Below, in pieces: positions 8,256 to 17,800 of a stretch of 64,000 bases of DNA; the first letter of the stretch is position 1; every line of letters begins with the position of its first letter. The position numbers and the translations under genes are program-made. The stretch lies in assembly GCF_026340095.1 (NCBI RefSeq), contig NZ_JAPEPO010000001.1:1860001-1924000 (forward strand). The letters are read 5' to 3'. The stretch is from Streptomyces sp. NBC_01446 (GTDB lineage: Bacteria; Actinomycetota; Actinomycetes; Streptomycetales; Streptomycetaceae). The notes beneath the pieces were generated by a model. The model did no database searches. It was not told where the DNA came from and saw only the letters and a program-made list of their open reading frames with translations.

Positions 8256-9107
8256 GTGATGACCTATGTACGGAGATTTGCGCTGGTCTGCGCCCTGGGC
8301 GCGCTGGGGGTCGGAGCTGCCGCGTGCAGTGGGGGCGGCGGATCCACCGGGCACCCGGGGCGAGGGGAGGTGAGCGCGTCCACCGCGCCCTCGCGCCCGC
8401 CTACACTCGCACCGGGCCCCGCCGGTCTCACCCCCGTGTTCAAGAGCGCTCCCCACCCCCGGGACCGCACCGTCGCCCTCACCTTCGACGCCGACATGAC
8501 CGCCGACGAGGGCCCCCGCGCCGCGGCCGGTGAGCACTTCGACAACCCGGCCCTGATCGCGACCCTGCGCCGGCTGAAGGTCCCCGCGACGGTGTTCATG
8601 ACGGGACGGTGGGCCGAGGAGTACCCGGCCGAAGCGAAGTCGATCGGGAGCGATCCGCTCTTCGAGGTCGCCAACCACTCGTACAGCCACTACGCCTTCA
8701 CCGGTAAGTGCTACGGGCTGCCCACCATGCCGCCCGCGCAGATGCGGTCGGACGTGGAGCGCGCCTTCACCGCGTTCCGCAAGGCCGGGGTGAAGCGCAC
8801 GGTGCCGTACTTCCGCTTCCCGGGCGGGTGTTACGACAAGGAGGTGCTCCGGAAGCTGACCCCGGCGGGCGTCACGGCCGTGCAGTGGGACGTGGTGAGC
8901 GGTGACGCGTTCGCGACGGACTCGGCGGCGGTGGCGCAGCAGGTTCTCGACGGGGTGCGGCCCGGTTCGGTCGTCGTCATGCACTGCACCCGCAGCGCGG
9001 CGCCCGCCACGGAAGCCGCGGTGCGCGCCGTCGTGCCGAAGCTGCGGGAGCGCGGGTACCGGTTCGTGCGGGTGTCGGAGCTGATCAGGTCGACGGCCCA
9101 GCACTAG
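8256..9107 (+). CDS. Polysaccharide deacetylase family lipoprotein (NodB domain)
   Basis: The 283-residue protein is predicted to be a membrane-anchored lipoprotein that removes acetyl groups from a cell-wall or extracellular polysaccharide. A hydrophobic N-terminus ends in the lipobox-like GAAACS near residue 25. NodB motifs are present: TFDADMT (motif 1, about residue 70), ANHSYSH with both metal-binding histidines (motif 2), RFPGG (motif 3) and a late VVVMHC histidine motif. The usual motif 1 TFDD is changed to TFDAD, as in some family members. GTG at 8256 and ATG at 8259 are both possible starts. The upstream region 8215-8255 is AT-rich and probably holds the promoter. Substrate unknown. 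Confidence 0.85.
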   Translation: MMTYVRRFALVCALGALGVGAAACSGGGGSTGHPGRGEVSASTAPSRPPTLAPGPAGLTPVFKSAPHPRDRTVALTFDADMTADEGPRAAAGEHFDNPALIATLRRLKVPATVFMTGRWAEEYPAEAKSIGSDPLFEVANHSYSHYAFTGKCYGLPTMPPAQMRSDVERAFTAFRKAGVKRTVPYFRFPGGCYDKEVLRKLTPAGVTAVQWDVVSGDAFATDSAAVAQQVLDGVRPGSVVVMHCTRSAAPATEAAVRAVVPKLRERGYRFVRVSELIRSTAQH

Positions 9108-9140
9108 GGCCCGTCCGGGGCCCGCACTACGGTGGGAGTC

Positions 9141-9335
9141 ATGGCTGACTACTGCGACGGGCCGGGGCCGCGTACGGACCCGGACGTGTCCGAACCGGCC
9201 GGCGCGACCACGGAACCGTTCGCCGAGTGCGTGCTGTGCCGCAGGCCCACCGAGTACCCGGAGTCCCGCAAGGGCGTGACGCTGTGCCCCGTGTGCGAAT
9301 GGCAGGAGGCACAGCGCACGTCCTGCTCGGGGTGA
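9141..9335 (+). CDS. Small zinc-ribbon-like protein
   Basis: This 64-residue protein has two CxxC pairs, ECVLCRRP and LCPVCEW, spaced like a treble-clef or zinc-ribbon knuckle. It has no signal peptide. The ATG at 9141 is preferred over a GTG at 9132. It lies between the deacetylase and the PTH2 gene on the same strand. Function is unknown; small zinc-ribbon proteins of this size are common in Streptomyces. Confidence 0.7.
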   Translation: MADYCDGPGPRTDPDVSEPAGATTEPFAECVLCRRPTEYPESRKGVTLCPVCEWQEAQRTSCSG

Positions 9336-9392
9336 CCGTCGCTGTCGCACGACGCCGCGAAGAACCGATCTTCCGCCTGGCAGACTGGTCCG

Positions 9393-10169
9393 GTGAGCAG
9401 TGACGACCAGACCCTCCAGAAAGACGCCGCCGACGCCTCCGCCGGCGTGCCGCAAGACAGCCCCTTCCGGTCCGAGCGGACCGTACGCGACGAGGCTCAG
9501 CAGTTCGTGCTGCCTCTCGTGGTGCGTATCGAGCGGGCCGCTCCCCCGGCCCGCACCGACGCCCTGGAGACGGCTGCCCGCGCCGTCCTCGTGATCCTCT
9601 CCGATCCGCGCGCGACCGGCGACGGCGAGTGGGCGCAGGTCATGCGCGACTGGCAGGACGCCCGGATCCGCAAAGTGGTGCGACGGGCGCGCGGCGCCGA
9701 GTGGCGCAGGGCGGAGGCGCTCGACGGGATCACGGTGACGGGGAAGTCGGCCGAGGTACGGGTCTTCCCGCCGGTCCCGCTCGACGGCTGGCCCAAGGAT
9801 CTCGCCCGGCTCCAGGTGTCGGGAACGGAACTGGACGACCCGGAGCCCCCGGCGGACCCGGACCTCACGGCACCCGTCCTGTGGCTGAGCCCCGACCTCG
9901 ACATGACGGCGGGCAAGTCGATGGCCCAGGCGGGCCACGCCGCGCAGCTGGCCTGGTGGGAACTGACGGACGAGCAGCGCGCGGAGTGGCGCGACGCCGG
10001 TTTCCCGCTTTCCGCACGCACCGCGGACACGGACCGCTGGGCCGAGCTGACCACGAGCGGCCTGCCGGTGGTCCGGGACGCCGGATTCACGGAGATCGCC
10101 CCCGGGAACACCGTGGTGGCCGAAGGGGGCAGCCACTTCTGTCCTCTCCGGCGCGCACGACGGCCGTAG
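9393..10169 (+). CDS. Peptidyl-tRNA hydrolase family protein (PTH2-type)
   Basis: PTH2-type enzymes cleave peptidyl-tRNA released from stalled ribosomes. The C-terminal 110 residues of this 258-residue protein contain the PTH2 hallmarks: LSPDLDMTAGKSMAQAGHAA (the lysine and histidine of the active site), a central helix-rich segment, LPVVRDAG and TVVAEGG. The N-terminal 150 residues are an extension of unknown role that contains a helix-rich segment starting at QFVLPLVVRIERA. The GTG at 9393 is the likely start. It converges on the last eCIS gene, with a hairpin between the stop codons. Confidence 0.82.
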   Translation: MSSDDQTLQKDAADASAGVPQDSPFRSERTVRDEAQQFVLPLVVRIERAAPPARTDALETAARAVLVILSDPRATGDGEWAQVMRDWQDARIRKVVRRARGAEWRRAEALDGITVTGKSAEVRVFPPVPLDGWPKDLARLQVSGTELDDPEPPADPDLTAPVLWLSPDLDMTAGKSMAQAGHAAQLAWWELTDEQRAEWRDAGFPLSARTADTDRWAELTTSGLPVVRDAGFTEIAPGNTVVAEGGSHFCPLRRARRP

Positions 10170-10206
10170 GCGGGCTGCTCCGCGTCGGCGTCCGGGGCAG
10201 CCCGCC
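10169..10206. terminator. Hairpin between convergent PTH2 and eCIS amidase genes
   Basis: GGCGGGCTGC at 10169-10178 pairs exactly with GCAGCCCGCC at 10197-10206, with an 18-base loop. It begins at the PTH2 stop codon and ends 13 bases from the amidase stop codon, so it probably terminates transcription from both sides, including the 29-kb eCIS operon. Confidence 0.6.
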
Positions 10207-10218
10207 CGCTGACGGCTC

Positions 10219-11112
10219 TCAGGACGCCGGGACTTTCAGCTTGTCCCAGCTGGTCTTGCCCGGAATGCCGTCCGCGTCCTTGCCCTTGAAGCCGAGCTTC
10301 TGCTGCCAGGCCTTGTAGGACTTGCGGTCGGCGTCGGTCCACTCGGGGCTGGGCCCCTCCTCGTAGTGGTCGCAGCCCTCGGCGACCAGGCGGCGGCCCA
10401 TGGCGGTGATGAGCGCGGACTTCTGGCCGTTGTGGAAGAAGCCGCTGCCCGGAAACGGGGCGTGCGACGGCTTGGACGGCGTGGGCTTCGGGTCGGGCCC
10501 GGGGTCGGAACCCTGGGACTTCCCGGCGAGCCGGTCGGCGATCCGCTTGCGCATGCCGTCCATCGTGAAACCGCGCGGGTCCTGCTTGCCCGGCTGCCAC
10601 TCCTTGTGGCCGATGACCGACCGCTCGCTCCAGCCGTAGTGGCGGCAGATCGCGGCGGACACCTTCTCGATGGCCTCCTTCTGCGCCTCGGGCCAGGGGT
10701 CCTTGCCGTCGCCGAGGTTGATGCACTCGAAGCCGTAGAAGTGCCGGTTGCCGTCGGTGTCGGCCTCGTTGTCGTGCGGCAGCCTCGACTCGTCGACCAC
10801 GGCGCGCAGGACGTCGCTGTCGCCCAACCCCGCATGATTGGCACGGCCGTTGCCGACGAGGTGGATCTCGCCCTTCTTGTCGATGACGCCGTGGCACAGC
10901 GGCCCCGGCAGGCCCGAGTAGCCGTTGTAGCAGATGTTCACGGAGGCGTCCGTGCCCGAGGTGACGGTGTGGTGGATCATCACGCCGTTCACCGGGCCCC
11001 AGGGACCCTTCGTATTGCGGTTGTGCGTACGCCAGTTGCGCACCTCGTGGACCGTCAGACCCTCCTTACGCAGGATCTCCACCAGTTTCGACGCGCTCAA
11101 TGGTGTGGCCAT
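10219..11112 (-). CDS. N-acetylmuramoyl-L-alanine amidase (PGRP/Amidase_2) with C-terminal binding domain
   Basis: The 297-residue protein is a zinc amidase of the peptidoglycan-recognition type, which cuts the bond between MurNAc and the stem peptide. Zinc and active-site segments are visible: GVMIHHTVT near residue 45, ANHAGLG, FYGFECINLG and IGHKEWQPGKQDPRG. A proline/lysine-rich linker (about 200-220) leads to a C-terminal domain (PEWTDADRKSYKAWQQKLG, then GIPGKTSWDKL) that resembles a peptidoglycan-binding domain of endolysins. There is no signal peptide. Its ATG at 11112 overlaps the stop codon of the DUF6519 gene by one base, so it is translationally coupled to the eCIS operon. It may release particles by lysis or act on a target wall. 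Confidence 0.88.
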   Translation of the reverse strand: MATPLSASKLVEILRKEGLTVHEVRNWRTHNRNTKGPWGPVNGVMIHHTVTSGTDASVNICYNGYSGLPGPLCHGVIDKKGEIHLVGNGRANHAGLGDSDVLRAVVDESRLPHDNEADTDGNRHFYGFECINLGDGKDPWPEAQKEAIEKVSAAICRHYGWSERSVIGHKEWQPGKQDPRGFTMDGMRKRIADRLAGKSQGSDPGPDPKPTPSKPSHAPFPGSGFFHNGQKSALITAMGRRLVAEGCDHYEEGPSPEWTDADRKSYKAWQQKLGFKGKDADGIPGKTSWDKLKVPAS

Positions 11113-12671
11113 CACTCGTCTCCTTCCACGGCGGACTCCGCTTCTGCGGTGGTCTGCGACCGCCCGTGCGAGGGGCCCTCGGCCGCGAGTTCCTCACGGT
11201 GTGCCTGTTCCTCCGCCGCGAGGGTCGCCTCGTCCGCGGCCGGGATGCCGATCGCGAGCGGGCCGAAGGCGAGGCGCAGGTCGACGGCGCTCTCCTCACC
11301 CTTGACCAGGGCCAGCGGGGCGAAGTGGCGGGCGATGCCGGCGGGCCCCTGGAGCAGCGGGCGGCGCGCCGGGTCCGTCGGCCATTCGACGCTTCCCGTG
11401 GCGGTGCGCGCGGGGACGAGCCAGTGGTCGCCGGTCCGGTACGTGCCGTCCTTGGCGAAGTACACCTCGACACCGTCCTCCAGAGGCAGCCACTCCCCCT
11501 CCGCGACGGGGACGGCGCCGCCCTTCAGGGTTGCGGTCCGGCCCCTGCGCCTCGGGCCCTCGCGGTGGTCCCAGCGGCGCACGAACGGGTGCAGGTGGGG
11601 AAGCCGGCCGACGCCCGGTTCGGGCTCGGCGGACAGGCGGACCCGGCGGCCCGGCAGGTCGAGTTCCTCGACGCGCAGCAGGGGCAGGGTTTCCAGGCGG
11701 GAGGCGTAGGCGGTGTCCGTGAACTCGACGAAGTCGCCGACGTCCAGGTCGAGCTTGTCGTCGTGACCGAGGGACGCCAGCTGCACCCAGGTGCCGTCGA
11801 GTGCGTCGACCGGGAAGACGACGGAGCCGTTCTCGCGGGACCACTTGAAGGTGGCGTCCTTCGCCCCGCCGCCGGCATGGACCTCGACCCGGTACAGCTG
11901 GTTCTCCGGACCGCGGTAGCGGGCGTCGGGCCTGACCAGGCACGGGTCCTCGTCGGCGTGGTCGGGCCGCTCGCTGCGGGCGGCCAGCCGGGCGGTGGCT
12001 GCCGCCTGGCGCCGCGCCCACTTGTCGAAGGCAACGCGGACGACCTCCTTCGACGGATCGGCGTCCTCGATCGCCAGCGCCGCGAGGGACAGCGGCAGCA
12101 CCTGCCAGACCACCTTGACGCGGGCCGCGGTGTCCGGCATCGCCGCGCCGAGGGCGACCTCGCGCAGCGCCGGGTCCTCGGCGGCGTTCACCGACCGCTC
12201 CCACACGTTCAGGTAGACCACGAAAGGCGACTGCGCGGGCGAGGGCAGCCGGTCGCCGGGCTTCTCCGGGTCGCGGAAGGCGTCGGGCTGGTCCCAGTAG
12301 GTCCAGTACGACGGCGGGGCGGCCGTGTCCTCGGCGTCCTCGGCGTTCTCGGCGTCCTCGTCCGGCACAGGCGTTCCGGGCGCCGGGCGGTCCGCGTCGA
12401 GCAGGATGCCGTCGACGTAGTAACGGCCGCCGTGGATGTGGAGGGTGTCGATGTCGTGCCTGCCGCCCACGTACTCGACGCGGAAGCCCGCCGCGTCGCG
12501 CGGCCCGCCGTAGCGGCCGATCAGGTCCGCGGCGAGGGTGCGGGCCCGATGGAGCTGGATCGCGGTCTGCTCGTTGGCGTCGGCGTCGAGCTGGACGCGG
12601 CCCTGCTGGGCGACGACCGCGGAGTAGTGCCGCTCCGGGTGGAAGGTGAGACGGGAGAGATCAGCGTGCAT
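11112..12671 (-). CDS. DUF6519 domain-containing eCIS protein
   Basis: The 519-residue protein begins with the segment RLTFHPERHYSAVVAQQGRV and then LDADANEQTAI, which I recognise as the N-terminus of the DUF6519 family, found with phage-tail-like clusters. The middle has GGRYYVDGILLDAD and ENGSVVFPVDALDGTWVQLA, with a beta-rich look. No signal peptide or membrane segment is present. It is the second-last gene of the operon, 54 bases after the gpI-like gene, and overlaps the amidase start. The biochemical role is not known; a late baseplate or surface component is inferred from its position. Confidence 0.85.
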   Translation of the reverse strand: MHADLSRLTFHPERHYSAVVAQQGRVQLDADANEQTAIQLHRARTLAADLIGRYGGPRDAAGFRVEYVGGRHDIDTLHIHGGRYYVDGILLDADRPAPGTPVPDEDAENAEDAEDTAAPPSYWTYWDQPDAFRDPEKPGDRLPSPAQSPFVVYLNVWERSVNAAEDPALREVALGAAMPDTAARVKVVWQVLPLSLAALAIEDADPSKEVVRVAFDKWARRQAAATARLAARSERPDHADEDPCLVRPDARYRGPENQLYRVEVHAGGGAKDATFKWSRENGSVVFPVDALDGTWVQLASLGHDDKLDLDVGDFVEFTDTAYASRLETLPLLRVEELDLPGRRVRLSAEPEPGVGRLPHLHPFVRRWDHREGPRRRGRTATLKGGAVPVAEGEWLPLEDGVEVYFAKDGTYRTGDHWLVPARTATGSVEWPTDPARRPLLQGPAGIARHFAPLALVKGEESAVDLRLAFGPLAIGIPAADEATLAAEEQAHREELAAEGPSHGRSQTTAEAESAVEGDE

Positions 12672-12725
12672 GAAGGGGGTCCCCCTGGTTCAGGAAAGTA
12701 CGGGTGGGTCGTACGGCGGCACTGC

Positions 12726-14894
12726 TCATGTCACGAAGAGGATTCCGGCGTCCGTGCCCGCGGGCGTGGACTCCGCGAGCCGTGCGCGCAGACCGTCCTC
12801 GCGCTGCGGCCGGTACAGGTCGTGGAAGGCGCCCATCTCGGCACCGTCGTCCGCGCCGCGCCGGATCTCCTCGGGGCAGCGGTCGGCCAACTGCCCGTAC
12901 CAGGGCGTCCCGTAGCGAATGGCGGCGAACAACGGCTGGACGCCGGGCGTGAGATCAGGCTGGCAGCGGTGCCGTCGTGGCGTGCGCGAGCCGGTGGGGA
13001 CGTACGAGTACCGCAGGCAGCCGATGCCGCGCCGGGCCACCCGCAGCTGGCCCGTGAAGACCGAGTTCTCGGCGATCTCCACCGCGTGCGTGTGGACTTC
13101 GCCGATGACGGTCGTGCGGTGCGCGTGCAGCACGGCGTGGGCGAGGCGGCAGTCCGGTGCGGACAGGGCCTCGCGGTCGTGGCCGGTGGCGTCCAGGATG
13201 CTGTCGCGGAGGTGGATGTCGAGGGGGTCCTCGCCGACCTCGTCGCCGATGACCTCGATGGTGCCGAGGATGCTGTGCTCGATCTGGAGGCAGGCGGTGG
13301 TGCGTTCCAGGACGAGGCTGGGCTCGTCGGGCGAGTGCGGCTCGCACTCGGGCTCCAGTGACCAGCCGGGTACGAGGGTGGTGTGCCGTAGGACGACGGC
13401 TCCCATCGGCCCGGTGACGTTGATGCCGCGCCCGGCGACCAGCAGCCCGTCGAGGACGATGCGCGGTCGCTCGTGCGGGGCGCAATCGTCGGCCACGGCA
13501 CGGATGTTGAGGGCGTCGGGCCGGTTGCTGTACCAGTCGAGCAGCCGCATCACCGGTCGCGTGCCCTCGGCCGCCCGGAGCTCCAGCCGGTCGCCGGGGT
13601 CGAGGTCGAAGTCCAGCTGCTCCTGGTAGGCGCCGCTGTGCGTGATCTCGATGATTCCGTCGGGGCCGGTACGGTCCGCACGGCGGTCGTGCCGCCAGGC
13701 CCGGTACGCGTCCATGATCTGCCGGTACGGCTGTCCGGGGCCGACCCGGTAGAAGGCGGCGTCGGGCCGGTCCACGCGGTCGTGCCGCTCGTACTCGCCG
13801 CCGCCCATGTCGGCGCCGGACGCGTAGTGGTAGTCCACCCACACGCCCTGCCGGGGCGCCGAGCGCGCACCGAACGCGATCCGCCCGAGCTCCGGGTCGA
13901 CGGCGACCTGACCGCGCTTCGGCCGGTAGCGCCACTCGGACAGGTCGGCGACCACGATGTCGGACGGCGGTACGGGCTTGTCCTCGCCGTCGCGCCGGAC
14001 GACGAAGCTCTTGCCGGGGCCGTAGTAGTCGAGGAGGCGGTCGTGGAGCAGGCGGCGGGTGATGAACGCGGGGACGTTGTCGACCGTGGCGATGTGGGTC
14101 GGCGACGGCTCCGGGACCGGCTCGGTGACCAGGGGGCTGTCATGGCCGAGGATCGAGAACGTGTAGAGGTTGCGGGCGCGGTCGATGCAGTAGGCCGGAG
14201 AGGACGTCAGCGAGTACGCCTTGAGCCGCCAGACGAAGAGGCCGACTCCCGCCGGGGTCCAACCACCCTGCCTCTTGGACGAGTTGGCGCGGCGGACGTC
14301 GACGGTGCGGGAGGTGCTGTCAAAGGGGCCGCCGGCGAGCGCGAGCGCCGAGCCGTCCCGGAGGTCGAGGAGGCGCCCCCTCTCCGCGGCCGTGTCCCGG
14401 TACAGCTTCACCGACTGGTGGTGAGCGACCAGCCGCGACAGCTCGACAGCCCGCGCGGGCCAGCCGGCGACCTGCTCGGAGATCTCCTCCAGCAGGTGCA
14501 GGGTCCCCTTGCGGCGGCGGCCGGCGACCGTGGCCGCCACGTCCGCGCGCGGCGCGACGGCCTCGGCCAGCGCGGCACGCCCGCCCTCGTGCAGGCCCGC
14601 GGTGAGGACGCGCTCGTAGCCCGGCAGGGTGCGGTATCCGACCAGGTCGCCGAGGTACGGCAGCACCCAGGGGGCCGCCGTCTCCACGAACAGGTCCTCG
14701 TAGCCCTGCTCGACGCCGTCGCGGACCCGGTCGAGCTGCTCGGCGACGACCGCGAGCAGCGCGCGCAGCGGCTCGCCCTCCTCGGCGTCGCGCAGGAGGT
14801 GCCAGCGGGGCAGCAGGGCGGCGAGGCCGTCAGGTTCCCGGTTCGTGGTGAGGGCTGTCGGGTCGAACTGGACATCCGCTGAATGCGCGGCCAT
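12726..14894 (-). CDS. Phage tail protein (gpI-like) with probable beta-helix domain
   Basis: The 722-residue protein starts with a segment typical of tail protein I / baseplate wedge proteins (LPRWHLLRDAEEGEPLRALL, GYEDLFVETAAPWVLPYLGD and GYRTLPGYER within the first 110 residues). Residues about 460-650 consist of short strand-turn repeats (IVLDGLLVAGRGINVTGP, VVLRHTTLVPGW, LQIEHSILGTIEVIGDEV, LRDSILDATG, AENSVFTGQLRV), which look like a right-handed beta-helix as in pectate lyases and tailspikes. The ATG at 14894 overlaps the stop codon of the upstream baseplate gene by one base. It could both sit in the baseplate and act as a surface or receptor-binding element, since no separate fibre gene was seen. 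Confidence 0.82.
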   Translation of the reverse strand: MAAHSADVQFDPTALTTNREPDGLAALLPRWHLLRDAEEGEPLRALLAVVAEQLDRVRDGVEQGYEDLFVETAAPWVLPYLGDLVGYRTLPGYERVLTAGLHEGGRAALAEAVAPRADVAATVAGRRRKGTLHLLEEISEQVAGWPARAVELSRLVAHHQSVKLYRDTAAERGRLLDLRDGSALALAGGPFDSTSRTVDVRRANSSKRQGGWTPAGVGLFVWRLKAYSLTSSPAYCIDRARNLYTFSILGHDSPLVTEPVPEPSPTHIATVDNVPAFITRRLLHDRLLDYYGPGKSFVVRRDGEDKPVPPSDIVVADLSEWRYRPKRGQVAVDPELGRIAFGARSAPRQGVWVDYHYASGADMGGGEYERHDRVDRPDAAFYRVGPGQPYRQIMDAYRAWRHDRRADRTGPDGIIEITHSGAYQEQLDFDLDPGDRLELRAAEGTRPVMRLLDWYSNRPDALNIRAVADDCAPHERPRIVLDGLLVAGRGINVTGPMGAVVLRHTTLVPGWSLEPECEPHSPDEPSLVLERTTACLQIEHSILGTIEVIGDEVGEDPLDIHLRDSILDATGHDREALSAPDCRLAHAVLHAHRTTVIGEVHTHAVEIAENSVFTGQLRVARRGIGCLRYSYVPTGSRTPRRHRCQPDLTPGVQPLFAAIRYGTPWYGQLADRCPEEIRRGADDGAEMGAFHDLYRPQREDGLRARLAESTPAGTDAGILFVT

Positions 14895-17800
14895 CACTTG
14901 ACCTCCGTCAGAATCAGGGTGCCCGCGGCTCGCGGGGACAGCAGGGCGAGCTGGGCGGGGCGGATGCCGCGGAAGACGAACACCGACCGGCCCTTCGCCA
15001 GGCGCCGGGTGTCGGTGATGTCGGGGTTGAGGCGCAGGAGTTCGGCGAGCGGAATGCCGTGGCGCGCGCAGACCGCCGACAGGGTCTCGCCGTCGGCGTC
15101 GCGGACGGTGTGGATCTTCTCGTCGTACGTCGCCTCGCGCGCGGGAACACTCGGCCGCGGTGCGCCGGGGTCGGTGAGCAGCTCGGCGAGCTCTTCCGGG
15201 GTGGCGGACGCGGGGACGCCGTTGAAGACGTCGACGTCAACGTAGTCGACACCCGGCACGGTGTGGGCCGCCGCGAGAAGGTCGGAGAGCCGGGCGGGCT
15301 GCCCCAACTCGCTTCCCTCATAGCCGAGTCGGCGCAGCAGCACCTGCCGCAGCCGTGGTTCGACGAATTCCCAGGCGTGGTCCGCAGCGACCTTCACCCT
15401 GGCGGCGACGAGCAGCAGGACCAGCTCACGCACGTCCACGCGGACGGGCAGGTTGACGTCGCCGTACTCGGTGAGGGCCCCGCGCAGGGCGCGCAGGGTG
15501 GCTGATCCCGCACCGTCTCCGTCCAGGGGCACGTCGTCGGTGCCCGCGACCGTCACGTGCAGCACGCGCCGCCGTCCGTCGAAGAGTTCGCGTGCGGCGG
15601 CCCGGCCGATGCCTGCACGGGAGCGGGCGAAGTCCTCGTAGTCGGCCGCCGAGACGAGCCGGTCGAGGGCGGAGACGGCCAGCGGGACCGTCCGGCGGGT
15701 GAGGCCCGGACCGTCCGCGTCGGCGCCGCCCGTCGCCGGGCGGGGGTTCGTGACGGCGGTGACGCCGAGCGGGCGGGTGAGGGGCTGGGTGAGGCGGTCG
15801 GCAGGGACGTTGGCGGCCTTGCCGGTGCCGAAGCGGTAGCGGGCGTGGACGTTCTCGTGACCGCTGGGCAGCCGGGCCCCGTGCACGCCGTCGCCGAAGG
15901 TGACCGTCGTCCGGCCGTCGGAGGCGGTGCCGGTGATGTAGATCCGCTCGCGCGGGCCGCGTCCGGCAAGGCTGTCGACCTCGTGCCACAGGACGCCGTC
16001 GACCCGGATCTCCAGCACCGGTGTGGCGCCGAGGGGGTTGTCGTCGGCAAGCCAGGTGAGCGGGGACTGCCAGAGCGCAAACGCCTGGTTGACGCGGTCC
16101 GAGTCGCCGCTGCCGATGGCCTCCTCCCGGCTCTCGCCGTGGGTGGCCTCGACGACGTTTCCGAGGATACGGACGGTCTCGCGGCGGTAGCGGTGGGCGA
16201 GGTCGGTGGTCAGGGTGAGGTGGGTGTGGACGCGGTCCCCCGGCAGCTGCGGGTCCACGGTCGCGTCGGCGGCGGCGATCGTGACGACCTCGGTGGCGGT
16301 GACGCCGGCCGTCCCGGGGATGTCGCTGCGCTCGCCGGTCACGATGAGGGTGCGTCCGGCGCCCAAACCGTCGTACAGCTCGGCGAGTTCGATCCCGTTG
16401 CCGTGGACCTCCTCGCCGAGCGGCTCGTCGGCCAGGCGCAGCGGCGCGCCCGCCGCGTGCACGGTGGTGTCGCGGATGTGCGACAGGAGGACGTCGAACT
16501 CGTCCAGCCAGGTGTCGGCGAGGGTGAGTTCGGTGCCGCGGCCGGTGATCCCGTAGTTGGTGTACGCCGCCGTGCGCACGGCCACGACCTGGGTCGTGAC
16601 GAACGCGAGCTCGGGGTCGCCGGGTATGCCGTCCTCGGCGCCCTTGGCGGGGCGCTGGATCGCGACCCAGCTGCCGACCGTGATGCCGGTGTGCACGGTG
16701 TCGAGCTGCAGGACGCGCCGGTCGACGGCCGCGTGCTTGCCGGCGATGACGATCTCGACCTTGGGCTCGCTGCTGCCCACCCCGTAGCGCAGGCTCACCT
16801 CGTACTCACCGTGGGTGAACTGCTCGGTGGCGCCCGGACGCAGGGAGATCTCCTGCGTGGTGCCGTCCTTGACGCCGACGTGGATCAGGCCGTCCTCGTC
16901 CGGACGGGACACGAACAGGGTGCATTCGGGCAGACCGTTGCGCAGGCGCGCGGTGACGCCGGGCTCCTGGGAATCGGCGGGGACGGGGGTCCCCCCGCTC
17001 GCACGGGTTCGGGAGTGGGGGAGGGTGAGCCAGCTCAGCTCGCGGTCCTGGGCGGAGCGCGTCGACAGGTCGACCTGGCCGGGGCCCAGCGCGAAAGTGA
17101 TCTGCCCGGTGACGGGCAGCGGCACTGCCCGCTGGTCGGAGCCGTTGCCCTCGACGTACTGGAACTCCGCCCGGATCGGCGCCTTGCCCGCGGTGTCGTG
17201 GACGACCCGCAGGCTGGTCAGCACGGCCCCGGTGAGCGGCCAGTCCGCGCTGCGGATGACCCGTCCCTTGTCGTCCTGGACGGGCTTGAGCGGGGCCGTG
17301 GCGCCGAAGGGGGCCGCGGTGATCCGCATCGCGAGCAGGTCGCGCAGGAGCCGCGCGCTGCCGGGGGCGGCGGCCGCCGCCCTGCGCCAGGCCGGGTAGA
17401 GGCCGGCGAGGCCGGGGTTGAGGACCGCGAGGACAGCGGCGGGGTCGGCACTGGCACGTGGAGCACCGGTTTCCGGGCCCGGCCCGGCGGTACGCAGGGC
17501 CGGAAGTACGGCAGACAGCGCCTGGTAGGCGGCGGTGCGTGGGTCGCCCTTCGGGGGCGCGGGGAACTGCGCGACCAGCCCCGACGGCGCCGCGGCCCGA
17601 CGACTTCCCGCCGCACCGTCCTCGACACTTGTCGCCGGCGCCAATTCGAGTGCTCGCTCGGCACGTTCGGCCAGCACCGCCTGCAGCTGCTCGAACCAGG
17701 CCGCCACGTCCTCCCACGGTTCGGCGAGCACCTGCGCCTCGCCGAGGCGGGCGACGGGCTCCGCGAGGCAGGCCGCGAGGCTCTCGGGTGTCTTCACGTC

